Positions 8,989 through 17,930 of a DNA stretch of 55,771 nucleotides are shown piece by piece. The notes below the pieces were generated by a model. It ran no database searches, was not told the origin of the DNA, and saw only the letters and a list, made by a program, of their open reading frames with translations. Position numbers and translations under genes: made by a program. This DNA comes from UBA5232 sp964557565 (GTDB taxonomy: Bacteria > Patescibacteriota > Dojkabacteria > SC72). Where the stretch lies: contig CAZLAH010000003.1 of the NCBI GenBank assembly GCA_964557565.1, positions 1 to 55,771 on the forward strand, in the 5' to 3' direction. How positions within the stretch are numbered: position 1 is the stretch's first letter; the number at the start of each line of letters is the position of its first letter.

Positions 8989-9017
8989 ATGACAGGAAGA
9001 ACTCTTTCATATATACT
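8989..9017 (+). promoter_or_regulatory. Predicted sigma70-type promoter
   Basis: ATGACA at 8989-8994 and TATACT at 9012-9017 are separated by 17 bp, matching a TTGACA-N17-TATAAT promoter at 9 of 12 positions. It points at the membrane protein starting at 9045, giving a leader of roughly 20 nt. It is the only good match in the divergent intergenic region on this strand. Confidence 0.5.
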
Positions 9018-9044
9018 TAAACAATAAGATCTCGAATCCAAAAT

Positions 9045-10265
9045 ATGCTTAACAAATACTGGAATTTAATTCTTCACATAACTATAACCGTTTTCTTTCT
9101 AATCTTTTTTGCCTATCTCGCATACACTTTCAAACCAACTCCTTTAAGCGATTTCCAACAATACTATTGGGATTCGTTCGATAATCTTTCAATATATGTT
9201 AAAGGTGGATTATTATTTCTATTATACTTACCATTCAAAGCTATTGGAATCGAGCCATATTATAGTGCTTTAATTGTAAATTCCTTTTGTTATATTCTTC
9301 TCTCGTACCTACTTTACATAAATTACAAATCAAAATGGCAGCTAGTTGCAACATGCACCTTGCCCTTCTTTGGATTATGGTTTGCTGGATATTCCTCTTC
9401 TGTCAACTCAGATATCCCAACTATAGTCTTTTTCTTGCTTGGTTTAAAATTACTTCTCACTTCATACAAAGAATCTTCAATATTGTTTTTTGTATTTTCG
9501 ATATTAGTTACATCATTTAGTTTAACAATGAGAAGTCAGCTTCTTTATATCTACCTTGTTGTTTTATTGATATTTATAATATACGTACTCATTACTAAAC
9601 AACATCTTAAATCATTTAGGAAATTGATTTCCTATCTTTTCATTTGCTTGTTTTTTTCATTCTCTATATGCTCTTTTTTAGAATTTCAATCTGAGAACAA
9701 AGAAGAAATTTCTAAACACAAAAGGTTAGCTTTTTATACTGGTCTAATACAAACAAATATTGCTGGTCCATACTGTGGAGAGTGGACCCAAGAGGCAGTA
9801 ACTAGAGAAAGATCTGAGAGAGAAATACCCCTTTACAAAGCAGTACTAACTGGAATAAAAGAAACTCCAAAGAAGAAGCTTTTAACAACAATGCTTTGCA
9901 AGTGGGATAACTATCTTTTTAATCATAATCAAAATGGTTTCTGGTGGTTGCAGTATCAAAGTACAAATCACAAGGATTCTCCTTATTTTTTCTTGATATT
10001 CGATACTCTCGAAGGTATTTCCATAAAACTAATTAAGATTCTTTCGCTTTTACTTGTATTCTTATTTGGATACACATTTAAAACAAAAACTCGTTTAGAA
10101 AAGATTGTTTTTATATTAGGAATACTTGTACTATGCTTGTTTTTTGCAATTCATAGTATTTTAGAAATACAGCCTAGATATATGATTCCCCCAATCACAT
10201 TTATTACAATCCTACTTTTATACTTACAAACTGGAAAAATAAAAGATATCGCAATTGGGAAATAG
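9045..10265 (+). CDS. Polytopic membrane protein, probable GT-C glycosyltransferase
   Basis: A 406-residue protein with about ten hydrophobic helices. The first is at residues 9-28 and is followed by an external loop PTPLSDFQQYYWDSF, where Asp36 sits in the position of the catalytic acidic residue of GT-C enzymes (GT39/ArnT/RgtA-like). A soluble stretch, residues about 215-305, contains KRLAFYTGLIQTNIAGPYCGEW and WWLQYQS. No specific family is certain. Its place inside the glycan locus and the loop-1 acidic residue suggest transfer from a polyprenyl-phosphate sugar on the outer membrane face. It is the only rightward gene between 1 and 16.7 kb and has its own promoter. Confidence 0.65.
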   Translation: MLNKYWNLILHITITVFFLIFFAYLAYTFKPTPLSDFQQYYWDSFDNLSIYVKGGLLFLLYLPFKAIGIEPYYSALIVNSFCYILLSYLLYINYKSKWQLVATCTLPFFGLWFAGYSSSVNSDIPTIVFFLLGLKLLLTSYKESSILFFVFSILVTSFSLTMRSQLLYIYLVVLLIFIIYVLITKQHLKSFRKLISYLFICLFFSFSICSFLEFQSENKEEISKHKRLAFYTGLIQTNIAGPYCGEWTQEAVTRERSEREIPLYKAVLTGIKETPKKKLLTTMLCKWDNYLFNHNQNGFWWLQYQSTNHKDSPYFFLIFDTLEGISIKLIKILSLLLVFLFGYTFKTKTRLEKIVFILGILVLCLFFAIHSILEIQPRYMIPPITFITILLLYLQTGKIKDIAIGK

Positions 10266-10276
10266 TGCCTATTTTC
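10258..10276. terminator. Stem-loop spanning two convergent stop codons
   Basis: AAATAG (10260-10265) pairs with CTATTT (10269-10274) around a 3-nt loop, extended by G-C and G-T pairs to 10258/10276. The left arm ends in the TAG stop of the rightward gene and the right arm begins with the TAG stop of the leftward gene. Downstream of it on the plus strand is a CTTCTCTTTTT stretch, so it could act as a compact terminator. Confidence 0.4.
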
Positions 10277-11756
10277 TTCTCTTTTTAAGAATTCCGTACA
10301 CAGTTTCTATTGCATAATAACAAACAGCAAAGATCACGCAGTCGAATATTAGGTTCGTTAAGAAAAAATGTTTTACAATCTCATGACCACTATCTGCCAA
10401 AATCACTGTAAAAAAAGTTAGAGCAACCAAAGTTGGAAGAGAAAGAAAAACAAAATACTTGTAAGCAGAATACACATCGGCAGACTTACGAATTTTCCCG
10501 AAAAGTAATATTGACAAGAAAAGTAATATAAAAGAGAAGAATATAAAATTATTAGAATAGAAAGTCTCTCTTACTTGCTTTATATTAGAGAATTCAAAAC
10601 TTATCGCCCGAGGATCCATATTTGAGCTTCTTGTAAAATTACCATAATCCAATGTCTTGAATAGGTTTTTAGATTGTAGAGCTATTAGTTTGGGTAAGAT
10701 CTTTGGCTCTCGAATAATAATCATAACCTGAGCTTCTCTATCAAAGTGTTGCCAATACTTATTGAACAAATCAAACTTTGGATAAACATTTAAGCCCACT
10801 CCACCTAATAATTCTTGGACTTCATTTTCTTGAAATCCCATCTGAGCAAGATGCTCCGAAGGATTGTCAGAAAGATTAAGCATTTCCATCATAATAACAT
10901 TGTATACGACCAGACTATTATTGCTGCTATTGCCTGCTATTGACCTATTACTATTACTCACAAAGAGCAAAATGTTGGGTAAAAGAACAAATAACACAGA
11001 GACAATCATTACAGTAATCACTTTTAAGGTTTTATTCTGAAAAAGGCTATTAAAGAAAGAAAACAGCTTAGTGCCAAACAAAATAGACATTGGAATTATT
11101 CCAAGAATATTTTGCAGTTTAGCATTTAAGAACATAAATATAAGGAATAAATCTATCAAAAGAATTAGTATTTGAAGAATCTTTGAGGTTTTTGGTATTC
11201 GAGTATAAAGAAGATTTAGCCCAAAGTATAATAGAAGATAAATAAAGCTTCCAGCTTCAGCATAAAAGGAATTTAGAAATTGAACAATTTCTTTATCTGT
11301 AAAAAAAAATACTCCAAATATACAAAAAGGTAGAACTATTCTTAATCTTTCATACTTTAAATTAAATAATAAAAGGCCTACACCTAATAGATATAAAGAC
11401 ATATTAGCAAGCCCCATATATTTTATGTTAAAGATCTCTGAATGGGAGAAAGTATCGTGAAGAAATACCGCAAATTTCCCTACTAATTCATGAGAGCTTC
11501 TAAAACCTGTTTCCCAAGGTTCTGTAAAGATATATTCATCAATTACATAATTAAAAAAATAAACGTCAAAATTTTCATCAATCCAAGGATTTTCATCTGG
11601 CTTGTAATAAAGACCCAAGCGAACAAAAAAACGTTCACAATCGCCGTTCTCTGCGACACCAATAATAGGATTAATCAAAACCTGACGAGCAACAAAAAAA
11701 GAAATAATTAAGAATGATACTAAAAGTATTATATTTTTATATTTGCTTAGATTCAT
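10269..11756 (-). CDS. Polytopic membrane protein, GT-C-like, unknown specificity
   Basis: A 495-residue protein with roughly ten to eleven hydrophobic helices: the first at 8-27, several between 117 and 270, and the last four between 400 and 488. The first external loop carries VAENGDCERFFVRLGLYY with Asp39, in the position expected for a GT-C catalytic acid. LNSFYAEAGSFIYLLLYFGL is a conserved-looking membrane motif. The soluble region 285-395 contains NLSDNPSEHLAQMGF and RAISFEFSNI. I do not recognise a named family. The position next to STELLO, GtrA and GT2 genes suggests extracytoplasmic glycan assembly. It is the last gene of the operon that starts at the ABC permease. Confidence 0.6.
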   Translation of the reverse strand: MNLSKYKNIILLVSFLIISFFVARQVLINPIIGVAENGDCERFFVRLGLYYKPDENPWIDENFDVYFFNYVIDEYIFTEPWETGFRSSHELVGKFAVFLHDTFSHSEIFNIKYMGLANMSLYLLGVGLLLFNLKYERLRIVLPFCIFGVFFFTDKEIVQFLNSFYAEAGSFIYLLLYFGLNLLYTRIPKTSKILQILILLIDLFLIFMFLNAKLQNILGIIPMSILFGTKLFSFFNSLFQNKTLKVITVMIVSVLFVLLPNILLFVSNSNRSIAGNSSNNSLVVYNVIMMEMLNLSDNPSEHLAQMGFQENEVQELLGGVGLNVYPKFDLFNKYWQHFDREAQVMIIIREPKILPKLIALQSKNLFKTLDYGNFTRSSNMDPRAISFEFSNIKQVRETFYSNNFIFFSFILLFLSILLFGKIRKSADVYSAYKYFVFLSLPTLVALTFFTVILADSGHEIVKHFFLTNLIFDCVIFAVCYYAIETVYGILKKRRK

Positions 11757-11758
11757 AT

Positions 11759-12757
11759 TTAATTAATGTCTAAATCTCTTCCCCAGCTCCCTAGCAATTC
11801 TATTTCCTCTTCTCCTACCAACCCCATTTCCACCAACTTCTTGTAACAAATCGTCATATTATCCAGGATATTTTCCTCTCCATTTTTTAATTTCAAACTC
11901 ACCAAATTATCCATAATCTCTTTATTCTTTGTATACCCTATCACTTCATCTTCAAAATCTTTTAAAAGACTATGGCCATTCCTTTCCTGTTTGACAGTTG
12001 CTGAATGAAAAAGTATTCCCCAATTGCACTCCCAAGCAACCCTTTGAGCTACAAATGATCTCCAAATATCTGTCATTCTGAAACTACAATACGAAGGCAA
12101 ATACATCAAAGGAAAAGCTTCCTGAAACCAAGTAGTATTCTGACTATTGAATGGACATATACTTTCTCTACCAAGTAGTATATTTTCATTTTTATTAAAA
12201 TTTATTGGCAATGGAAGAGTCATCCTGTATATCGCATCTACATCTGGATTCTCATCTGCCAAACCTTGTTGAATAGGACAATCTTGCTGAATTTGCTTCT
12301 GCAGCTTAGGAACTCCATTTTTTAAATCTTCCAAAGAGAAACCTCTTGGCCATATATTCTTCTCTGAAAAATATTTGTATACATTGACCCAACCTCCTTC
12401 TTCTATTTTATGACACACACTATTCTTCTCTCTATCCTCCCAGAATTCTTTTAAAGGGATATTATCATCATCAGTTTCTATTATTACTTCAGCCCCTCCC
12501 TTTATAGCTAAAAGATATCCTATATTCTTTCTTGCATAATGTTTAAATGGTAATGTCTTTGCAAGTTTTAAATTAAGTGAAGTTTGACGACTTGCTGAAT
12601 AGAAGTCGCAATCTTTTAATTCAAATTCCTCTGGACTTTTAGTATCACCAATTAAAATGAAGTTCACATTATTCTCTTTACTTTCTTTTGCTATTTTATT
12701 TAGTATTGGATGCTTGTCATCCGCTATAGAGGTAATTACTAAAAACGTATTCTTCAT
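11759..12757 (-). CDS. STELLO-like (DUF288) glycosyltransferase
   Basis: A 332-residue soluble protein. It starts FLVITSIADDKHPILNKIAK; a VNFILIGDTKSPEEF strand follows, then FKHYARKNIGYLLAIKGGAEVIIETDDDN with TDDDN at residues 95-99. ARKNIGYL plus an acidic DDD metal site is the signature of the STELLO/DUF288 and reversibly-glycosylated-polypeptide group. Later motifs are GVPKLQKQIQQDCPIQQGLADENPDVDAIYR, FNSQNTTWF and SFRMTDIWRSFVAQR. Known relatives are plant STELLO proteins and scattered bacterial and algal homologues; biochemical activity is not established for bacterial members. Its ATG overlaps the stop of the GtrA gene by 4 bp, so the two are translationally coupled. Confidence 0.8.
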   Translation of the reverse strand: MKNTFLVITSIADDKHPILNKIAKESKENNVNFILIGDTKSPEEFELKDCDFYSASRQTSLNLKLAKTLPFKHYARKNIGYLLAIKGGAEVIIETDDDNIPLKEFWEDREKNSVCHKIEEGGWVNVYKYFSEKNIWPRGFSLEDLKNGVPKLQKQIQQDCPIQQGLADENPDVDAIYRMTLPLPINFNKNENILLGRESICPFNSQNTTWFQEAFPLMYLPSYCSFRMTDIWRSFVAQRVAWECNWGILFHSATVKQERNGHSLLKDFEDEVIGYTKNKEIMDNLVSLKLKNGEENILDNMTICYKKLVEMGLVGEEEIELLGSWGRDLDIN

Positions 12758-13206
12758 GATTTGTCTTTTTCTAAATTATTAGTATGCAAGAAATATTTTC
12801 TCCCCAAGAAATTCCACACTAACACTATTGGTGTGGCGAGAACTTTAGATAGTAAGAATTGTAAAGTGAATGTTTCAGTTAAGAACCAAATTAAACCAGA
12901 ATTTAATAGAAGACCAACAATAGAAATTAAACTGTAAAAAAGGATCTCTTTATACACATTACTCACCTTTCTTACTTTAAAAATCCACAGAGTACAAAGA
13001 TAATAATTTAAAAGAACTGCGAGAGAAAAAGATATAACTGATGACAGCACATAATTCACTGAGAAAGTATTAACCAGTAAATATAGAATTAAGAAATCTA
13101 AAACTGTACAGGTACCTCCAACCAAAAGATATTTCAGGCCTTCTTTAAAGATATCTTTTCTTAAGAAATTTTTTATGAGAATTTTATGATCTTTATTAAA
13201 TAACAT
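12754..13206 (-). CDS. GtrA family membrane protein
   Basis: A 150-residue protein with four hydrophobic helices: about 23-43 (LKYLLVGGTCTVLDFLILYLLV), 51-71, 85-106 and 117-135. The pattern and the ending VWNFLGRKYFLH match GtrA (PF04138), a small flippase-like protein thought to move polyprenyl-phosphate-linked sugars across the membrane. It overlaps the GT2 gene upstream by one base and STELLO downstream by four. Together with that GT2 it resembles a gtrA-gtrB pair in which GtrB makes the lipid-linked sugar and GtrA flips it. Confidence 0.85.
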   Translation of the reverse strand: MLFNKDHKILIKNFLRKDIFKEGLKYLLVGGTCTVLDFLILYLLVNTFSVNYVLSSVISFSLAVLLNYYLCTLWIFKVRKVSNVYKEILFYSLISIVGLLLNSGLIWFLTETFTLQFLLSKVLATPIVLVWNFLGRKYFLHTNNLEKDKS

Positions 13207-13946
13207 TATTTTATAGCTGGAGATTTAGATAGTATCCTTAGAAGAATATAGTGAAAGAGGACTGAAAGAGAGTTCTTGATAGCATTACTAGACACTCTTG
13301 GAGAAGGAGATACATAATGTATTGGTACTTCTGCCCATCTAGTTTTTCTAAGAAGATATCTAAGTTCGGTCTGATAAAAATGTGCTTTAGAAAGCAATTG
13401 ATATTTGAGAAGTTTTTTTACAATATCTTTTGAGAATCCTTGATAACCAGATGTCATATCATACATCTTAGTTCCTAAGAAAGTGTTCGATAAGATTGTC
13501 CCAACCGTAGAAAGAAAAGTTCTTTTCAGTGAAGAGTCCTGTATGGAGCCACCATGTATAAAACGACTACCGAATACACACTCATTTCCTTCATTCAAGA
13601 CCCTTAAGAACATTGGTAATGCTTTCGGGTCATGTGATAAGCCAGCATCCATCTCAATTATGTAATCATAATCTTTTTTCATAGCCTCAACATATCCTCT
13701 TACATATGCATCTACCACATTCTTATTCTCAGGAGCCCAAACAGTTACAAACCTTTTATCTCTTCTTGAAAGGTTTTTGCAAAGTTCTAGAGTATTATCT
13801 TTAGAAGCATTATCTACTACTAAATAAACGATACCCTTACCAATTAAATCTAAAACTTCCTGTAAAGATCTAGTGAAATCTGTAAAGCTTTCAGATTCAT
13901 TCGCTAACGGAGTTACGACTGCAAATTTTATTTTTTTATAATCCAT
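13206..13946 (-). CDS. Glycosyltransferase family 2, polyprenyl-phosphate sugar synthase type
   Basis: A 246-residue GT-A protein. The N-terminus is KFAVVTPLANESESF; IVYLVVDNASKDNTLEL (about 39-55) is the nucleotide-binding acidic loop; IIEMDAGLSHDP (97-108) is the DPM1-like metal-binding motif; CVFGSRFIHGGSI and MTSGYQGFSKDIVKKLL follow. These match dolichyl-phosphate mannose synthase/GtrB. No C-terminal membrane helices are present. The one-base overlap with gtrA argues that it makes the lipid-linked sugar for that flippase. The sugar is unknown; GDP-heptose made by the downstream operon is an attractive but unproven donor. Confidence 0.85.
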   Translation of the reverse strand: MDYKKIKFAVVTPLANESESFTDFTRSLQEVLDLIGKGIVYLVVDNASKDNTLELCKNLSRRDKRFVTVWAPENKNVVDAYVRGYVEAMKKDYDYIIEMDAGLSHDPKALPMFLRVLNEGNECVFGSRFIHGGSIQDSSLKRTFLSTVGTILSNTFLGTKMYDMTSGYQGFSKDIVKKLLKYQLLSKAHFYQTELRYLLRKTRWAEVPIHYVSPSPRVSSNAIKNSLSVLFHYILLRILSKSPAIK

Positions 13947-13958
13947 TTTTAATTCCTT

Positions 13959-15197
13959 TTAAATAATCTTAACTATCTCCCTCACCCTCTCTTCCCAACT
14001 ATTCTCTTTCGCAACCTTCTTCCTTCTCTCTCCCAAACTCTTCTCCTCCTTCAAGGCCTCACCAATATACTTACTAAACTCTTCCTTTGTATCTGCTAAA
14101 TAACAAATATCTGAATACTCCTCTAACTCAGGTAACCTTACAGATACAACAGGCTTCCCAGAACTAATATACTCATAGAATTTAACAGGATTAGTATTCT
14201 TAATCAAATCATTTAATACAAAAGGAATTATACAAACATCAAAATATCCAAGATAACCTGTAAGACTCATATACTCTACCTCTCCTAAAAAGAATACATT
14301 CTTGAAATGATACAACTTCCTTACATTCTTTGTATTAATACCACCCAAAAATACAAAATCTTTGTTCTGATTCTCTCTAACTACATACTCCAAAAGATCA
14401 ACATCTAACCAACTAGATATAGCTCCAAAATATCCAACTACTGGCCTACCACTCAAACCATCTAAAATACCATTCCTACTCACATTACTAAAACACTCAC
14501 AATCACAACCATTCTTTACCAAATGAATATTCTTGTTTAACTTCTTACCATACTCATACAAACTATCTGCAGTACACAAAACAATATCACTACTAGATAT
14601 CAACTCCCTCTCTCCCTCTACTAGCTCCTTCCTAGCATCATGAAAACCCTCATACAGATCCATAAGGTCGTAGACTTTCTTCATATCACCCAACTTGAAT
14701 ACAACATCCTTCCAAACAGGATGCAAAGTAAAGACCAAAGAATCATCTTTAACATATTCATTTACCAAACCCTTAAAAGAATCTACAAACTCATCTACAG
14801 CATTACCCTCTAAATGGAAATCCCTTAACAAATTACCTGAAACAGAACTGCTTACATGTACCTCATACACACCCTTAGAGACAGAAGAAATATATTCAAC
14901 ATTGGAAGTAATTGGAGAAACATAGAAGATATTAAAACCCATGGAACCTAACCTAGAAAATATTTGCTGAGGTCTCTGCCACCTATATGACCACGGTATA
15001 TTTGGGAATACAAATATCGACCTCTTCCTAATATCAATATCCACAGACTCCTTAAAAACAGGAACATTAGAATCTAACTTCCTTCTTAAAAGATCCTTAA
15101 TATGCAATACATCTAGAATATTTATGAGTTCCCTCTTGAATATGACTAGATTGTGCTTTGCTCTTAATTTCCCCCTATCCATTAATATATGCATCAA
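13959..15197 (-). CDS. Glycosyltransferase group 1 (GT-B)
   Basis: A 412-residue GT-B glycosyltransferase. RSIFVFPNIPWSYRWQRPQQIFSRL (about residues 59-83) is typical of a subgroup of GT4-like enzymes that open with W-x-RPQ. LCTADSLYEYGKKL and IHLVKNGCDCECF mark the domain junction; VVGYFGAISSWLDVDLL starts the donor domain; CIIPFVLNDLIKNTNPVKFYEYISSGKPVV is the donor-binding E-x-Y-E region. The first ATG at 15197 overlaps the ABC ATPase gene by 23 bp; the ATG at 15182 (MDRGKLRAK) overlaps it by 8 bp and is equally plausible. It is in the export operon, so it probably builds the exported glycan. Confidence 0.82.
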   Translation of the reverse strand: MMHILMDRGKLRAKHNLVIFKRELINILDVLHIKDLLRRKLDSNVPVFKESVDIDIRKRSIFVFPNIPWSYRWQRPQQIFSRLGSMGFNIFYVSPITSNVEYISSVSKGVYEVHVSSSVSGNLLRDFHLEGNAVDEFVDSFKGLVNEYVKDDSLVFTLHPVWKDVVFKLGDMKKVYDLMDLYEGFHDARKELVEGERELISSSDIVLCTADSLYEYGKKLNKNIHLVKNGCDCECFSNVSRNGILDGLSGRPVVGYFGAISSWLDVDLLEYVVRENQNKDFVFLGGINTKNVRKLYHFKNVFFLGEVEYMSLTGYLGYFDVCIIPFVLNDLIKNTNPVKFYEYISSGKPVVSVRLPELEEYSDICYLADTKEEFSKYIGEALKEEKSLGERRKKVAKENSWEERVREIVKII

Positions 15198-15915
15198 TAA
15201 CTTGGTCTACATTATCAAATTTATGTAGCACACCATCCTTAAGTAAAACCGCTCTGTCACAGAAATCTTTTACAGACTGAGGAGAGTGAGTAACAAGAAT
15301 AACCGTTTTACCATCCTCCTTGTATTTTCTAAAAACATTAAAACACTTCTCTTGGAAAGCAACATCACCTACAGCTAACACTTCATCTAAAATATATACA
15401 TCCGCATCAGCCATAATTGCAATTGAAAATGCTAACCTAACCTGCATTCCAGAAGAATAGTTTTTTAAAGGAGCATCCATAAACTTCTCTAATTCTGCAA
15501 ATTCAACAATCTCTTGATACTTCTCCTTAAGAACACTCTTCTTCATACCTAAAATCACACCATTAAGAAAAACATTCTCTCGACCACTAAGCTCAGGATT
15601 AAAACCAACACCCAACTCCAAAAAAGGAACCATCTTACCATTAACCTTAACCTTTCCACTTGTAGGTTCATATATACCAGCCATAATCTTCAGCAATGTA
15701 GATTTTCCACAACCATTTCTACCCATAATGCCAACAAATTCCCCAGGATATATTTCCATATCTATATCCTTCAACACCTCATATTGCTCACCAGATCTTT
15801 TAAATAATCTCATGGGATTAGAAGCAAACTCTACAAAAGTATTATGCTTCTCATGAGGAAGAAAAAATGACTTCTTTATATTCTTTAATTGTACAATTGG
15901 TTTTACTTCTTCCAT
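15175..15915 (-). CDS. Polysaccharide ABC exporter, ATP-binding subunit (Wzt/TagH type)
   Basis: A 246-residue ABC ATPase. Walker A is GRNGCGKST (residues 65-73), the signature is YSSGMQVRLAFS, Walker B is VYILDEVLAVGD and the switch His is in VTHS. The leading insert HEKHNTFVEFASNPMRLF before the catalytic core is characteristic of Wzt/TagH/RfbE exporters. It ends right after the core and lacks the C-terminal carbohydrate-binding domain of O-antigen Wzt proteins, so glycan recognition should not depend on a terminal cap read by this subunit. It follows the permease with a one-base overlap at 15915. Confidence 0.9.
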   Translation of the reverse strand: MEEVKPIVQLKNIKKSFFLPHEKHNTFVEFASNPMRLFKRSGEQYEVLKDIDMEIYPGEFVGIMGRNGCGKSTLLKIMAGIYEPTSGKVKVNGKMVPFLELGVGFNPELSGRENVFLNGVILGMKKSVLKEKYQEIVEFAELEKFMDAPLKNYSSGMQVRLAFSIAIMADADVYILDEVLAVGDVAFQEKCFNVFRKYKEDGKTVILVTHSPQSVKDFCDRAVLLKDGVLHKFDNVDQVIDAYING

Positions 15916-16679
15916 TAAAAATATTCAGCAATTTTAGAAACTTTTCTTCTAAAGAACATATTACCTAGGAAAAGAACTAAGCAACAGAAAAGAAATACAA
16001 CACCTAACTGCAAGAAATCCTCAGTACGAATACCATCTCCAGCTATTAAACCCTTTCTCGCATATGTAACAATCAAAGTTAAAGGATTGAACTTAATAAT
16101 TCTTTGTAAATTCTCAGGAAGCATCTCTAATGTATAGTAAACTGGTGTTGCCCAAAAAATCAACTGAAGAAAAACCTCAACCAAATTATGAATATCCCTT
16201 AGCTTAATAAATATAATGCTTGAGAATAAGCTAATACCCAAAGTTAGAACAAAAATACTAAGAATAGCTAAAAAGAAGAGAAAAAAACCTCCTACAGTAA
16301 CATGTATTGGTGTAAAAAAACTGAAAATACAAAAAACTATCATATTAAAAAGGAAATCAAACAAAGCAATTGTAACACCACTATATACAACTACCTCTCT
16401 TGGGAATCTAATCTTCAATATAATTCCAGCTTTTGTCATTAGAGAATCCATACCCATCATAACTGCCTCACTAAACATATTCATAATGATTATCCCTAAA
16501 AGCAAACCCATCTTGTAATCAGGTGGCTGCTTAAAAATATTTGACCATATGACATAAATAACAGAAAACATAGCCAATGGTTTCAAAATAATCCAAACAA
16601 GACCAAGATATGAATTCTTGTACCTTAACTTGAAATCTGTAGATATGAACTGCCAAAGAAGTTCTAGATAGTTAAACAT
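15915..16679 (-). CDS. Polysaccharide ABC exporter, permease subunit (Wzm/TagG type)
   Basis: A 254-residue ABC-2 permease with six predicted membrane helices. The N-terminal LLWQFISTDFKLRYKNSYLGLVWIILKPL is the amphipathic gate and first helix typical of Wzm/TagG/KpsM; SIIFIKLRDIHNLVEVFLQLIFWATPVYYTLEMLP is the conserved coupling-loop region. It forms the exporter with the ATPase encoded next, moving a lipid-linked glycan to the outer face. It is the first gene of the 16679-10269 operon and has a good promoter immediately upstream. Confidence 0.9.
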   Translation of the reverse strand: MFNYLELLWQFISTDFKLRYKNSYLGLVWIILKPLAMFSVIYVIWSNIFKQPPDYKMGLLLGIIIMNMFSEAVMMGMDSLMTKAGIILKIRFPREVVVYSGVTIALFDFLFNMIVFCIFSFFTPIHVTVGGFFLFFLAILSIFVLTLGISLFSSIIFIKLRDIHNLVEVFLQLIFWATPVYYTLEMLPENLQRIIKFNPLTLIVTYARKGLIAGDGIRTEDFLQLGVVFLFCCLVLFLGNMFFRRKVSKIAEYF

Positions 16680-16689
16680 AATATATCGA

Positions 16690-16717
16690 TTATATTGATT
16701 CCTAATTTAAATCGCAA
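16690..16717 (-). promoter_or_regulatory. Predicted promoter of the glycan-export operon
   Basis: On the minus strand TTGCGA (16712-16717) and a perfect TATAAT (16690-16695) are 16 bp apart. The -10 ends 10 nt before the ATG of the permease gene (16679), so the leader would be only a few bases. No Shine-Dalgarno is visible. Confidence 0.5.
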
Positions 16718-16744
16718 ATTGATTCTTGATATATTCAATATAAA

Positions 16745-16750
16745 TATAAT
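16745..16750 (+). promoter_or_regulatory. Predicted -10 box of the UDP-GlcNAc 2-epimerase gene
   Basis: A perfect TATAAT lies 14 nt before the ATG at 16765, predicting a leader of about 8 nt. No well-spaced -35 is present; TTGATT at 16719-16724 would be 20 bp away. Confidence 0.4.
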
Positions 16751-16764
16751 ATCATCTTCTTCAA

Positions 16765-17868
16765 ATGACAACCTCAAAAAATACACACATACTCCTAATT
16801 GCTGGTACAAGACCAAATTTCATAAAAATATCTCCACTCATTAAAGAGTTTAAAAAACATAAAAACATATCATATACACTAATACATACAGGACAACACT
16901 ATGATCTACAACTCTCTGACATATTCTTCAAACAACTAAACATACCAGAACCAGATGTTAAATTAACAACACAAGGAGACACTAGAGAACAATACATACA
17001 AAATCTTAAAGAAGATATTAAAAAATATATATCCAAACAAAACATAGACCTAACAATAGTCGTTGGAGATGTAAACTCCACACTAGCAGGAGCATTAGCA
17101 TCACATGAACTAAACATACCGGTAGCTCACATAGAATCAGGTCTAAGAAGTTTCGATATGGATATGCCAGAAGAAATAAACAGAATACAAACAGACAAAA
17201 TATCTACATACCTCTTCACTACAGAACCACAAGCTAAAAAAAACCTACTCAAAGAAAATATCTCTTCTAACAAAATAATCCCTGTTGGGAATATAATGAT
17301 AGATAGCCTACTAAACAACATACAAAATATAGACAACTCAACCATACTTCAAGACCTGAACCTCAAACCAAAACAATACATACTCTCTACTATACACAGA
17401 CAATCAAACACAGATAACAAAGAAACACTAAAACAAATACTTACAACACTAATACAAATATCCTCCCAATATACAGTAGTATTACCACTACATCCTAGAA
17501 CAGAAAAAGCATTAGAGAATTTTAAACTTAAAGAATTAATACAAAATAAAAACATAATCATTACCAAACCACTAGGATATTTTGAATTTCTTAAACTCAT
17601 TAAAGAAACACTTTGTGTAATATCTGACTCAGGAGGAGTACAAGAAGAAACAACAATACTCAACATACCATGCTTAACCATGAGAGAAAACACAGAAAGA
17701 CCAATAACCATACAAAAAGGGACAAGCATACTCATAGGGGATGAATATCAACTCATACCAAAATACATAGAACAAATAGCTACAAACAAATGGAAACAAT
17801 CGCAACCAATACAGATGTGGGACGGAAAAACTTCAGAAAGGATAGTTGAATATATACAAACACTCTAA
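16765..17868 (+). CDS. wecB: UDP-N-acetylglucosamine 2-epimerase (non-hydrolysing)
   Basis: A 367-residue protein, the normal length for WecB/MnaA, which interconverts UDP-GlcNAc and UDP-ManNAc in the cytoplasm. Motifs: LLIAGTRPNFIKISPLI at the N-terminus, LIHTGQHYDLQLSD, VVGDVNSTLAGA (catalytic Asp), VAHIESGLRSFDMDMPEEINR (two catalytic Glu), STIHRQSNTDN (catalytic His), and SDSGGVQEE plus MRENTERPITI in the donor domain. The coding strand is unusually rich in A, with ACA and ATA codons dominating compared with neighbours. It is transcribed away from the export operon and provides ManNAc for the glycan. It is the last clear glycan gene. Confidence 0.93.
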   Translation: MTTSKNTHILLIAGTRPNFIKISPLIKEFKKHKNISYTLIHTGQHYDLQLSDIFFKQLNIPEPDVKLTTQGDTREQYIQNLKEDIKKYISKQNIDLTIVVGDVNSTLAGALASHELNIPVAHIESGLRSFDMDMPEEINRIQTDKISTYLFTTEPQAKKNLLKENISSNKIIPVGNIMIDSLLNNIQNIDNSTILQDLNLKPKQYILSTIHRQSNTDNKETLKQILTTLIQISSQYTVVLPLHPRTEKALENFKLKELIQNKNIIITKPLGYFEFLKLIKETLCVISDSGGVQEETTILNIPCLTMRENTERPITIQKGTSILIGDEYQLIPKYIEQIATNKWKQSQPIQMWDGKTSERIVEYIQTL

Positions 17869-17930
17869 GATATTCCTTTCTACTCTACAAATATGCTACT
17901 ATATTATTAGTAAATTAATCTGCCCCATAT

